This document shows, piece after piece, positions 1-5,716 of a stretch of 6,794 nt of DNA. The notes beneath the pieces are model-generated. The model was not told the origin of the DNA, did not search any database, and was given only the letters and a program-made list of their open reading frames with translations. Positions within the stretch are counted from its first letter, which is position 1. Every line of letters begins with the position of its first letter. The translations under genes and the position numbers were made by a program. Source of the stretch: Spirosomataceae bacterium (GTDB lineage: Bacteria > Bacteroidota > Bacteroidia > Cytophagales > Spirosomataceae); assembly GCA_025455795.1 (NCBI GenBank), contig JALOLW010000229.1:1-6794 (forward strand), written 5' to 3'.

Positions 1-5
1 CAACA

Positions 6-722
6 ATGGGACGCGCATTTGAATACCGCAAAGCAAGTAAACTAAAACGTTGGGGTATGATGTCAAAGACATTTACCCGTATCGGCAAAGACATCGTAAT
101 GGCCGTGAAAGCGGGCGGTTCTGACCCCAACAACAACTCCCGCCTACGGGCATTGATACAAAACGCCAAAGCCGCTAATATGCCCAAAGATAACGTAGAA
201 CGCGCTATCAAACGGGCTACGTCCAAAGACCAAGAAGATTACAAAGAAATGGTCTATGAAGGCAAAGGACCGCACGGTATCGCTATTTTGATAGAAGCCA
301 CTACCGACAATACCAACCGCACCGTGGCCAATATCCGTAGCTATTTCAACAAAAAAGGCGGTAGCTTGGGTACGTCTGGAATGTTGGATTTTTTGTTTGA
401 CCGAAAGTGTGTTTTCAAAATCGCCAACGAAGTTAATATTGACCTCGAAGAGCTTGAATTTGAGATGATTGACGTGGGAGCTGAAGAACTTTTTATTGAC
501 GAAGAAACCAACGAAATCAACGTCTATGGGGAGTTTTCGGCGTATGGCGCGATTCAGCAGTTTTTGGAAGAGAAAGGCTACGAACTCAAAGGCGCGGAGT
601 TTACGCGCATCCCTACTGAACTCAAAGAACTTACGGAGGAACAAGTGGCCGACGTGGACAAACTCCTCGAACTCATCGAAGGCGACGACGACGTGCAGAA
701 CGTCTATACCAACATGAAGTAA
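6..722 (+). CDS. yebC: YebC/PmpR/TACO1 family protein (translation factor or transcriptional regulator)
   Basis: A 238-residue protein of the usual YebC length, covering the whole family. Visible landmarks are the N-terminal basic helical part (MGRAFEYRK, then KTFTRIGKDIVMAV at 21-34), the DPNNNSRLRALIQNAK block at 40-55 followed by the NMPKDNVERAIKRA helix at 58-71, the conserved YEGKGPHGIAILIEATTDN stretch at 84-102 with NRTVANIRSYFNKKGG at 104-119, and the C-terminal DDVQNVYTNM. The MGRAFE start replaces the MAGHSKWANIKHRK start of proteobacterial members and is the form I know from Bacteroidota. Family members were described as DNA-binding regulators; more recent work on YebC and mitochondrial TACO1 supports a ribosome-associated role in relieving stalls at proline-rich stretches. 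Which applies here cannot be read from the sequence. It probably acts in the cytoplasm. Only 5 nt precede the ATG, so its promoter is outside the window. It ends 6 nt before a palindromic hairpin and converges with the hydrolase gene. Confidence 0.95.
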   Translation: MGRAFEYRKASKLKRWGMMSKTFTRIGKDIVMAVKAGGSDPNNNSRLRALIQNAKAANMPKDNVERAIKRATSKDQEDYKEMVYEGKGPHGIAILIEATTDNTNRTVANIRSYFNKKGGSLGTSGMLDFLFDRKCVFKIANEVNIDLEELEFEMIDVGAEELFIDEETNEINVYGEFSAYGAIQQFLEEKGYELKGAEFTRIPTELKELTEEQVADVDKLLELIEGDDDVQNVYTNMK

Positions 723-727
723 GCTAC

Positions 728-759
728 GACTCGTGGCACGACTCAAAGTCGTGCCACGA
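728..759. repeat. REP-like perfect hairpin, copy 1
   Basis: A perfect inverted repeat, TCGTGGCACGACT (731-743) and AGTCGTGCCACGA (747-759), with a 3-nt CAA loop. The 32 nt at 728-759 recur identically at 2902-2933. It sits between the convergent stops of yebC and the hydrolase gene, so it could end both transcripts, but neither side carries a run of T, so it is not a canonical Rho-independent terminator. A dispersed intergenic palindrome (REP-like element) is the better description. Confidence 0.85.
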
Positions 760-773
760 ATGCCAAATCTCTC

Positions 774-1439
774 TTACAGTGTTTCCAAATACGCCAATAC
801 TTCTTGGACCGACACCACGTCGGCGTATTTGAGGGCCATGTCGGTTAAGTTGGCAAAATGATAACTCTCGTGCTTATCGGCTACACATTCTTCGGGAACA
901 ATCGTTCTGTAACCCCTTGACAGTGAGTCTATAGCCGCTGCTCTAATACAACCCGATGTGCTCCCACCCGTCAGAATGACCGTATCAGCCCGGTGCCACA
1001 CCAAAAGCGATTGAAGCGGGGTTTCAAAAAAAGGAGAGGGCATCTTTTTACAATAAACCACGTCTTTGTTGGGATAAACCACCAAGCGGTCGTCGAAGGC
1101 TGCTCGACGGCTTCCAAACTTGATATTTTGGAGCGAATCGGGCGTATTGGTGCGCGTTCCCCACACGCCCGCGTCTTCGGCAGAATCCATGTAGGCCACG
1201 TACGTAAACACCACGGGTACGTTCTTCGCCCGCGCGATTTCATTCATTTGGTTGATGTATTCAATCTGACGAGGGTCGGTTTCGTAAGCAGTGTTTGGAA
1301 ACTCCGCCAGGTTGGTGTAGGCATTTTGAATATCAATATTGACAATGACGGGACGCTGTCCAAACCCAAACTTAGCGCGGGTGGGGTTGGCTTTCACGTC
1401 GTTGTAAATCTCACGGGCGGTTTTGTTGGATAATAGCAT
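774..1439 (-). CDS. Isochorismatase-like cysteine hydrolase, closest to N-carbamoylsarcosine amidase type
   Basis: 221 residues, typical of the isochorismatase-like fold. The family catalytic triad Asp-Lys-Cys can be placed: D36 in RPVIVNIDIQNAYT (29-42), K131 in DVVYCKKMPSPF (126-137), and C164 in ILTGGSTSGCIRAAAIDSL (155-173). The preceding GGSTSG is where the family has its cis-peptide. The FGxRP...IDxxNA(Y/W)T block and an N-terminal helix before it resemble Arthrobacter N-carbamoylsarcosine amidohydrolase more than nicotinamidase or true isochorismatase; the metal-site histidines of nicotinamidases are not evident. The likely reaction is hydrolysis of a C-N amide or carbamoyl bond in a small metabolite by a cytoplasmic oligomer; the substrate is unknown. 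It is divergent from an amino acid permease 94 bp away, which hints at a shared nitrogen-scavenging role (inference). A TTG-N20-TACTTTTG promoter lies upstream. There is no Shine-Dalgarno site, as usual in Bacteroidota. Confidence 0.9.
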   Translation of the reverse strand: MLLSNKTAREIYNDVKANPTRAKFGFGQRPVIVNIDIQNAYTNLAEFPNTAYETDPRQIEYINQMNEIARAKNVPVVFTYVAYMDSAEDAGVWGTRTNTPDSLQNIKFGSRRAAFDDRLVVYPNKDVVYCKKMPSPFFETPLQSLLVWHRADTVILTGGSTSGCIRAAAIDSLSRGYRTIVPEECVADKHESYHFANLTDMALKYADVVSVQEVLAYLETL

Positions 1440-1445
1440 GGCAAC

Positions 1446-1476
1446 TTGGATTTATGACTTTCAACGTCTATGTTTG
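1446..1476 (+). promoter_or_regulatory. Bacteroidota-type promoter for the APC permease
   Basis: TTG at 1446-1448, a 20-nt spacer and TATGTTTG at 1469-1476 match the Bacteroidota housekeeping consensus TTG-N17-23-TAnnTTTG. This predicts a start site near 1482 and a leader of about 50 nt before the ATG at 1534. Part of the leader crosses the opposing promoter of the hydrolase gene. Confidence 0.7.
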
Positions 1477-1494
1477 TTTTCTGCATCACGACCG

Positions 1495-1525
1495 CAAAAG
1501 TAAAATTCTCTATCGTCCTAACCAA
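1495..1525 (-). promoter_or_regulatory. Bacteroidota-type promoter for the hydrolase gene
   Basis: On the minus strand, TTG (plus-strand CAA at 1523-1525), a 20-nt spacer and TACTTTTG (plus-strand CAAAAGTA at 1495-1502) match TTG-N17-23-TAnnTTTG exactly. This predicts a start site near 1489 and a leader of about 50 nt before the start codon at 1439. It points toward the permease promoter, so the two predicted transcripts overlap at their 5' ends. Confidence 0.7.
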
Positions 1526-1533
1526 ACCCACCT

Positions 1534-2880
1534 ATGCAACCTTCCAACAACCCTTCTTCCAACAATCAACTTCTCAAAATCCTCGGTGTAGGTTTTGGCA
1601 TTGCTGTCACGATTGGTGGCACTATCGGTACGGGGATTTTGCGCAAGCCTGGACCCATCGCTCAAGCCCTCGCCGACCCGTGGCTCATCATGGGGGTATG
1701 GGTGCTGGTGAGTGTGTATGCACTGCTGGGGGTGCTTTGTACGATTGAACTGGGCATCACCGTTCCCAAAGCGGGGGCTTGGTACGTCTATGCACAGCGG
1801 GCTTTTGGCAACTACGCGGGCTTTGTGATAGGCTTCAACAGTTGGCTTGGCACGTCGGCAGCTACGGCTTTTGGGGCTTTTACGATGAGCGAGTACATCG
1901 CGCTGCTCATGCCCCAAACGGCTGGTTACGAGGCCATCATGGCCGTTGCGATACTGTTGGCGTTGGGATTGCTGCACTGGGTCGGGCTGCGTACTGCCAG
2001 CAAAGCGCAAGAAATCATGAGTTTTGTCAAAGCCGTTGGATTGTTTGCGTTTGTGGTGATTTGTTTTGTGTATGGGCGCGACGTGAGTGCCGCGCAAGTA
2101 GTCGAAACCACCGCCCAAGCCGCAACCAACGGGCTTTCTATCGGGGCGTTGGTGTATGCGCTGCAAGCTATTTTTTACACCTACGACGGCTGGCATACGG
2201 CGGCGTATTTTGCCGAAGAAGACGCCGACCCCGTCCGCAATCTCCCCCGCTCCATGTTGGGTGGTTGGGCGTTGATTGTAGTGATTTATTTGTTGGTCAA
2301 TATCGCCATTTTGTACATCTTGCCCATGCCCGTTTTGCAGCAGTCCAAACTCGCCGCCGCCGACGCTATCACGCTGATTTTTGGCGAGCAATCGGGCAAA
2401 ATCGTGACTTTCTTTTTGATGATTTCGATTTTGGGTATTGTCAATGCCCAAGTGATGTTCAATCCCCGCGTACTGTATTCGATGGGCCGCGATGGACTGT
2501 TTTTGCCCCAAGCCACGCGGGTCAATGCGGGCGGAACGCCCAGTGTCGCCATGCCGTTATCGGTGTTGATGGCCATTGTGTTTATTGTGAGCGGCAAAGA
2601 AGCCAGCGGCAAACTCTCCGACATCGCTACGTTTTTCTTTGTGATTGGTTACTTGTCGGGTTTTGCGTCGCTGTTACGGATGCGCGTCACAGAGCCAGAG
2701 CTTCCCCGTCCGTGGAAAGTACCAGGATACCCCTTCGTGCCGTGGATTGTGCTACTTGCTTCGGCGGCGTTTTTGATTGGAGCCGCCGTTCAAGACACGG
2801 GCAGCAGCTACTACGCGCTTGGTTTTTTGGTGTTGAGCTACCCGTTGTATTTGATAGTGAGGTATTTCAATAAATCGTAG
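1534..2880 (+). CDS. APC superfamily amino acid permease
   Basis: A 448-residue inner-membrane transporter with the length and 12-segment layout of the APC superfamily. Approximate segments are 17-37, 50-70, 92-116, 134-151, 161-180, 200-217, 244-263, 288-308, 338-353, 363-381, 401-419 and 426-444. The unwound TM1 glycine motif GGTIGTGI is at 28-35, where APC transporters bind the amino acid backbone. TM6 ends in YALQAIFYTYDGWHTAAYFAEE (208-229), with the aromatic/glycine break and acidic residues typical of LAT/PotE-like members. NPRVLYSMGRDGLFLP (310-325) and RPWKVPGYP (392-400) are also family hallmarks. It should move an amino acid or amine by proton/cation symport or by exchange; the substrate is not decidable. 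The ATG lies about 50 nt after a good promoter, with no Shine-Dalgarno site. It is divergent from the amidase-like hydrolase and is followed after 22 nt by the second palindromic hairpin. Confidence 0.93.
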   Translation: MQPSNNPSSNNQLLKILGVGFGIAVTIGGTIGTGILRKPGPIAQALADPWLIMGVWVLVSVYALLGVLCTIELGITVPKAGAWYVYAQRAFGNYAGFVIGFNSWLGTSAATAFGAFTMSEYIALLMPQTAGYEAIMAVAILLALGLLHWVGLRTASKAQEIMSFVKAVGLFAFVVICFVYGRDVSAAQVVETTAQAATNGLSIGALVYALQAIFYTYDGWHTAAYFAEEDADPVRNLPRSMLGGWALIVVIYLLVNIAILYILPMPVLQQSKLAAADAITLIFGEQSGKIVTFFLMISILGIVNAQVMFNPRVLYSMGRDGLFLPQATRVNAGGTPSVAMPLSVLMAIVFIVSGKEASGKLSDIATFFFVIGYLSGFASLLRMRVTEPELPRPWKVPGYPFVPWIVLLASAAFLIGAAVQDTGSSYYALGFLVLSYPLYLIVRYFNKS

Positions 2881-2901
2881 GGCGTTCGCTCACCCGTGCG
2901 G

Positions 2902-2935
2902 GACTCGTGGCACGACTCAAAGTCGTGCCACGAGT
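2902..2935. repeat. REP-like perfect hairpin, copy 2
   Basis: A perfect 15-bp stem, ACTCGTGGCACGACT (2903-2917) and AGTCGTGCCACGAGT (2921-2935), around a CAA loop. Positions 2902-2933 are identical to 728-759, in the same orientation. It lies 22 nt after the permease stop. Just before it is a second small palindrome, CCCGTGCGGG (2893-2902), which copy 1 lacks. No T-run follows. Confidence 0.85.
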
Positions 2936-3029
2936 GAATTGAGTCGAGTGATTCCAACTTTTCGGACACTTTTTGCGTCTTGTAGATACGCACTCAAATG
3001 ACAAATCAAGATGAGAAAAGTGTTCCTTT

Positions 3030-3332
3030 TTGTGCAAGCCTACTGGCACCAATACCTGCACCCAGCAAACAGTCCCTACGAACATGGACGTATTCGTTAC
3101 TTTTGCCGATGGTGGAAAGTTTAACGAAACTTACCGCAACGTCAAGCCATTAGAATACTCTTTTTTGGGTTGTGGGGGTGGTTCTTATTCGCTTAAAGGT
3201 GACGTCGTTCGTATTCAAGCCTCGTGTATGTCTTCTACGGCAGGCAGATTGGTTAAAATCGAATCAATTACCAGCAATCAGCTCATTCTCAATCCATTTG
3301 GGAGTGGTCAATATATCTTTGAAAAACAATAG
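3030..3332 (+). CDS. Small probable secreted or lipoprotein gene with doubtful 5' end
   Basis: The frame is open from a TGA at 3012-3014 to the stop at 3332. The first usable start is TTG at 3030; an ATG at 3084 (before DVFVTFADGG) would leave an 82-residue protein. I do not recognise the family with confidence. The sequence is beta-rich, has four cysteines in the first half, and ends KIESITSNQLILNP...YIFEKQ, which resembles the last strands of small lipocalin-like Bacteroidota lipoproteins. No signal peptide is in this frame, yet an ATG at 3011 in another frame begins MRKVFLF, like the start of a lipoprotein signal. This suggests that a frameshift or short deletion near the TTTTT run (3027-3031) separated the signal from the mature part. 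The gene ends 2 nt before the next lipoprotein gene, so the two are probably translated together. It may be a pseudogene. No clear promoter was found between the hairpin and the gene. Confidence 0.5.
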   Translation: MCKPTGTNTCTQQTVPTNMDVFVTFADGGKFNETYRNVKPLEYSFLGCGGGSYSLKGDVVRIQASCMSSTAGRLVKIESITSNQLILNPFGSGQYIFEKQ

Positions 3333-3334
3333 CT

Positions 3335-3754
3335 ATGAAAAACTTACTTATTTTTGCTGGAACACTCCTGCTGTTGAGTTGCCGCAATGAATCCGAAACG
3401 GAGCTTTTTCAAGCCCAAAATCAATGCCCGACGGCCAAAGTCACCGATGCGGTGTCTGACCTTAAAAGCGATGACGGCATCTTTGGGATTCATTCAGAAA
3501 AAATCACCGAAACTACCCTCTCCGCCGAGGTGAGCTTTGGCGGTGGCTGCGACCCCAATCACAAATTTGAACTGTATCTCTCTCCCAATCGGCTCATCGC
3601 GGGGCCGTTACCGTATTTCGATGCTCGAATTGTGTTTACTACCACCGATTACTGCAAACGGCTCGACCAACGCACCTTGTGCTTTGACCTCACCGCGTTC
3701 AGAAAGCAAAACCCCAACGCAGTAATTGTTTTAAAGAAATTTCAAGAGAAGTAG
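3335..3754 (+). CDS. Small lipoprotein of unknown function
   Basis: 139 residues. MKNLLIFAGTLLLLSC is a textbook lipoprotein signal with lipobox LLSC, so Cys16 is the predicted lipidated residue; Arg17-Asn18 follow. The mature part has cysteines at 31, 72, 107 and 116. It carries VSFGGGCDPNHKFELYLS (66-83), a variant of the Y/F-x-GGC-x-x-H-x-F pattern I recognise from small Bacteroidota lipoproteins, and a late TTTDYCK...LCFDLT segment (102-120). The whole looks like a small beta-sandwich on the cell envelope, possibly disulfide-stabilised (inference). No enzymatic motif is visible. The ATG follows the previous stop by 2 nt, so translational coupling is likely. The stop codon overlaps a 12-nt palindrome, TAGCAATTGCTA (3752-3763). 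The fibre-like gene begins 102 nt downstream. Confidence 0.8.
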   Translation: MKNLLIFAGTLLLLSCRNESETELFQAQNQCPTAKVTDAVSDLKSDDGIFGIHSEKITETTLSAEVSFGGGCDPNHKFELYLSPNRLIAGPLPYFDARIVFTTTDYCKRLDQRTLCFDLTAFRKQNPNAVIVLKKFQEK

Positions 3755-3814
3755 CAATTGCTATTGCGGGAGAACAGTTTTTGACCTACCAACGATAACG
3801 TCGCTTACAACAAA

Positions 3815-3852
3815 CAAGGCCTATTTTGAGTTATTTTTAAAAATCAGCCTTG
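3815..3852. repeat. Inverted repeat just upstream of the fibre gene
   Basis: CAAGGC (3815-3820) pairs with GCCTTG (3847-3852); after a 2x2 mismatch the stem can extend by an A/T-only section around TTATTTTTAA. The right arm ends 4 nt before the ATG at 3857, so the structure could end the upstream transcript or fold over the translation start. The pairing is short and AT-rich, so functional meaning is uncertain. Confidence 0.4.
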
Positions 3853-3856
3853 CTCA

Positions 3857-4243
3857 ATGAAAAATCTACTGTTCTTGTTTGGTTATTTTGCGGTTAGTCT
3901 ATCGGTAGCTCAATCCTCTTTGCCCACAGACCATACCGAAGTGGATTTTCAATTCACTCAGAGCGATAGACCCGTCTCTATCAAAGGTTTACATTTTCAG
4001 TTTCGATTGTTGGATTCTACGGGCAAGCGTATCGTGGCAGTTTTTGAGGGTGCCACCGATATTCAGCAAGTCAGTGATTTCAAGATAAAAGTCTTGGTTG
4101 CCAACGCCAAAATAGCCCATCTTCCACAGGGCAATTACCCCTACGAACTTTTGGATACCAAAGACAAAATGGAACGACTTTGGCAAAAAGGGACGTTTCA
4201 AATTAGAAATACCGTCGGAGTCGAGTCCAAGGCAGTCGCTTAA
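3857..4243 (+). CDS. N-terminal part of an exported phage-tail-fibre-like protein, ended by an in-frame stop
   Basis: As it stands this frame gives 128 residues. MKNLLFLFGYFAVSLSVA is a Sec signal peptide with likely cleavage after Ala18 (SVA-Q). The mature part is a small beta-rich domain: SIKGLHFQFRLLDSTGKRIV (41-60), a variable middle, then LPQGNYPYELLD (89-100) and WQKGTFQIRNTV (109-120). The pattern of a 'polarised' hydrophobic strand, G-x-Y-x-Y-(D/E)L and a closing G-T-F-x-(I/V)-R strand resembles N-terminal modules of phage baseplate or tail-fibre proteins (BppU-like); this is my pattern judgement, not a search result. After the TAA at 4241 the same frame continues without a break into the next feature, so this is most likely the front end of one gene. 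A stable secreted 110-residue domain on its own is the alternative. Confidence 0.65.
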   Translation: MKNLLFLFGYFAVSLSVAQSSLPTDHTEVDFQFTQSDRPVSIKGLHFQFRLLDSTGKRIVAVFEGATDIQQVSDFKIKVLVANAKIAHLPQGNYPYELLDTKDKMERLWQKGTFQIRNTVGVESKAVA

Positions 4244-4279
4244 GAGCAAGCCGACGGAAGCAACCGCAGCAGTAGTTTT

Positions 4280-5653
4280 GTGATTTTGTTGCGTGGCGAA
4301 ACAGACCCCACCGTGGGCGCACACATCAAGGCCATTACCAAAGAGCAAATTGCACGTTGGGATTCAAACACAAAGGCTCCCCCCCCCATATTAATCCCAC
4401 CATCTAACTCGACTATTTATCAGTCAGACTACGCCACCCATAACAATGGTGTAGTAGCACTCAATGGTACGGCCAATATCCAACGCCAAAATAACCAACT
4501 CGTAGTGACCAACATCAACGGTGCGGTCATTGGTTTTGGCGACGCCGCCAAGTACCGAGAGGGACAATTGCTACACGTCTATGTAGATTTTGTCAAAACC
4601 TCGGGCGATGTACTCGTGGCAGCACGTTTTGGCAATCCTTACGGCTATTTACTTTCGCAAACGGGCAAATACCACTTCACCGTCAGTCGCACGGGTACAT
4701 ACCCTTTTGCAGATTTCAACGTGCGGGTGTTTCAGCCTTTGGGCAATGGCAATAGCTTCACTATTAACACGTTGGTCGTAAGTGATGGTGGGGCGGGATT
4801 TGATGTCAATACCCCTTCGGTCAAAATCGGCAACGGGGCAAAAGGGGGCTTCAACTCGGTCATTGTGGGCAAAGATGCCACTTATACGGGCAATTTTAGG
4901 GATGCCGTTGTAGTAGGAACAAACGCCAAAACCGACCAACAGGGCAGCGTCATCGTAGGAGCAGAAGCCAACGGCAATCATGACGGAACGTTTGGCTGTG
5001 CAGGTGGCAACGACCAGACTGTGGTGGGCTACGCAGGGCGCGGATACGGTTGGCGTACCACGGCATTGGGGGCGTGGAGTGCCGCAGGAGGCCAATCTTC
5101 TACGGCTGTGGGTGCGGGGGCAGTGGCCTTGACGAGCCATTCGGTAGCGTTGGGGCGCGGAGCTTTTGCGGCCAATGTGCCAGGTTTGGCGGGGAGTCTG
5201 ACTACTGATGTCAAGAAAATTTATTTTGGTAATGGTTACGCGCACCGCTACCCTGTTCATCCGCTCAACGACAAAGATTATGGTTTGGATGACCCCAATT
5301 TACCTGCTAATCCTAATCAAGTCGAAATCGAAATTCATGGCCAAGACGCGCTTGACGCACGTGCCACACCTTCTGATTTCAATCGTCCTGCGGGGCATTT
5401 GGGCTTGTACGCAGGGCGTGGTACAGGAACTGGGTTGGGGGGCGAACTTCGTTTTTATACAGCACCCGTGGCAAGTGGTACGGGACAGAACGACAAAAAC
5501 CCTGCCATCCCTGCGGCCAAATTGGATGCTTCGTCGGTGACTGCCGACGGGACACGGTTTTGGTTGTTTGATATTCAGTCCAATACCCTGAAGCGGGTGC
5601 GCCTTGCGCCTCCCGACGCGCAGGGGCGCAAGATGCTGTATGTCGAAAATTAA
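4280..5653 (+). CDS. Phage-tail-fibre/YadA-head-like protein, C-terminal 3/4 of the interrupted gene
   Basis: 457 residues if translated from GTG 4280, a start chosen only because nothing better exists: no ATG, no Shine-Dalgarno site and no signal peptide. Residues 14-28 (AHIKAITKEQIARWD) look like a tail-fibre connector. After a proline linker (34-41), residues about 45-172 form a beta-rich region that may be a carbohydrate-binding-type sandwich (inference). Residues 180-297 hold about eight YadA-head-type repeats (SVIVGKDA, SVIVGAEA, TAVGAGAVA, SVALGRGA) that build left-handed trimeric beta-rolls in known adhesins. The C-terminal part contains IEIHGQDALDA (350-360), GHLGLYAGRGTGTGLGGELRFYTAP (372-396, glycine-rich) and TRFWLFDIQSNTLKRVRLAP (425-444), an ending seen in phage tail fibres and related surface proteins. 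It has no outer-membrane barrel anchor and no obvious type IX secretion tail. The likely role is host- or surface-binding fibre, provided the gene is expressed. Confidence 0.7.
   Translation: MILLRGETDPTVGAHIKAITKEQIARWDSNTKAPPPILIPPSNSTIYQSDYATHNNGVVALNGTANIQRQNNQLVVTNINGAVIGFGDAAKYREGQLLHVYVDFVKTSGDVLVAARFGNPYGYLLSQTGKYHFTVSRTGTYPFADFNVRVFQPLGNGNSFTINTLVVSDGGAGFDVNTPSVKIGNGAKGGFNSVIVGKDATYTGNFRDAVVVGTNAKTDQQGSVIVGAEANGNHDGTFGCAGGNDQTVVGYAGRGYGWRTTALGAWSAAGGQSSTAVGAGAVALTSHSVALGRGAFAANVPGLAGSLTTDVKKIYFGNGYAHRYPVHPLNDKDYGLDDPNLPANPNQVEIEIHGQDALDARATPSDFNRPAGHLGLYAGRGTGTGLGGELRFYTAPVASGTGQNDKNPAIPAAKLDASSVTADGTRFWLFDIQSNTLKRVRLAPPDAQGRKMLYVEN
4379..4387 (+). repeat. C9 homopolymer tract inside the fibre gene
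   Basis: Nine consecutive C in frame, encoding Pro-Pro-Pro in KAPPPILIPP. A gain or loss of one C would shift the frame of everything downstream. Such tracts are known slippage sites in phase-variable surface genes of other bacteria; whether it varies here cannot be seen from one sequence. Confidence 0.75.
4817..5170 (+). repeat. YadA-type head repeats within the fibre gene
   Basis: Repeat units start at residues 180, 193, 209, 223, 247, 261, 275 and 288 of the GTG-initiated frame, with a spacing mostly of 13-16 residues and one insertion around 231-246 (NGNHDGTFGCAGGNDQ). Consensus is (S/T)-V/A-hydrophobic-G-x-x-A. This is the trimeric left-handed beta-roll signature of YadA and Hia-type heads. 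The DNA copies have diverged, so they are unlikely to recombine readily. Confidence 0.75.
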
Positions 5654-5716
5654 TTTGTAGTTCTTTGAGATTAATCTTTAGTCGAAGTTTGGCGTGACTG
5701 TAATCGTTCTGTTTTT

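Larger units (their letters stand above)
3857..5653 (+). pseudogene. Exported fibre/adhesin-like gene interrupted by one in-frame TAA
   Basis: The frame starting at ATG 3857 is open to 5653 except for a single TAA at 4241-4243; read through, it would give about 598 residues. The 12 codons between that stop and the first possible downstream start (GTG 4280) read EQADGSNRSSSF and flow into VILLRGETDPTVGAHIKAIT, so the downstream ORF has no natural beginning of its own. A C-to-T change of a CAA glutamine codon would explain the stop. Module order of the reconstructed protein: signal peptide, small beta domain, HIKAITKEQIARWDS connector like those of phage tail fibres, PPP linker on a C9 tract, beta-sandwich-like region, YadA-type head repeats, and a GTGTG/FYTAP tail-fibre C-terminal module. 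Alternatives are readthrough, two separate proteins, or a base error. Confidence 0.6.

Noticed and set aside
144..746. 200-residue minus-strand ORF across yebC
   Set aside because: It lies antisense to a certain gene, shows no family features, and is rich in F/V/H as expected from the reverse of acidic codons.
1510..2511. 333-residue minus-strand ORF opposite the permease
   Set aside because: Its composition (H, Q, R, N rich, no hydrophobic core) is that of a shadow frame, and the permease on the other strand is unmistakable.
1779..2873. 364-residue plus-strand ORF in another frame of the permease gene
   Set aside because: Arg/Cys/His-rich shadow frame without recognisable domains.
728..2935. 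The two identical hairpins as a CRISPR array or as intrinsic terminators
   Set aside because: There are only two copies with a 2.1-kb gap holding genes, so no array; no T-run follows either stem, so not canonical terminators.
3011..3124. 37-codon frame beginning MRKVFLF
   Set aside because: The start looks like a signal peptide but the rest (many W, H and Y) is not a plausible protein; treated as evidence of a broken gene start.
3752..3763. 12-nt palindrome TAGCAATTGCTA overlapping the lipoprotein stop
   Set aside because: A palindrome this short without a loop is not a useful hairpin and may be chance; no second copy was seen.
4649..5260. 203-residue minus-strand ORF within the fibre gene
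   Set aside because: Antisense to the YadA-type repeats and without coherent protein features.
5670..5716. GATTAATC palindrome and T5 run between the convergent fibre and Rpn genes as a terminator
   Set aside because: The stem is only 8 nt of self-complement without a loop, and the T5 is not adjacent to it.
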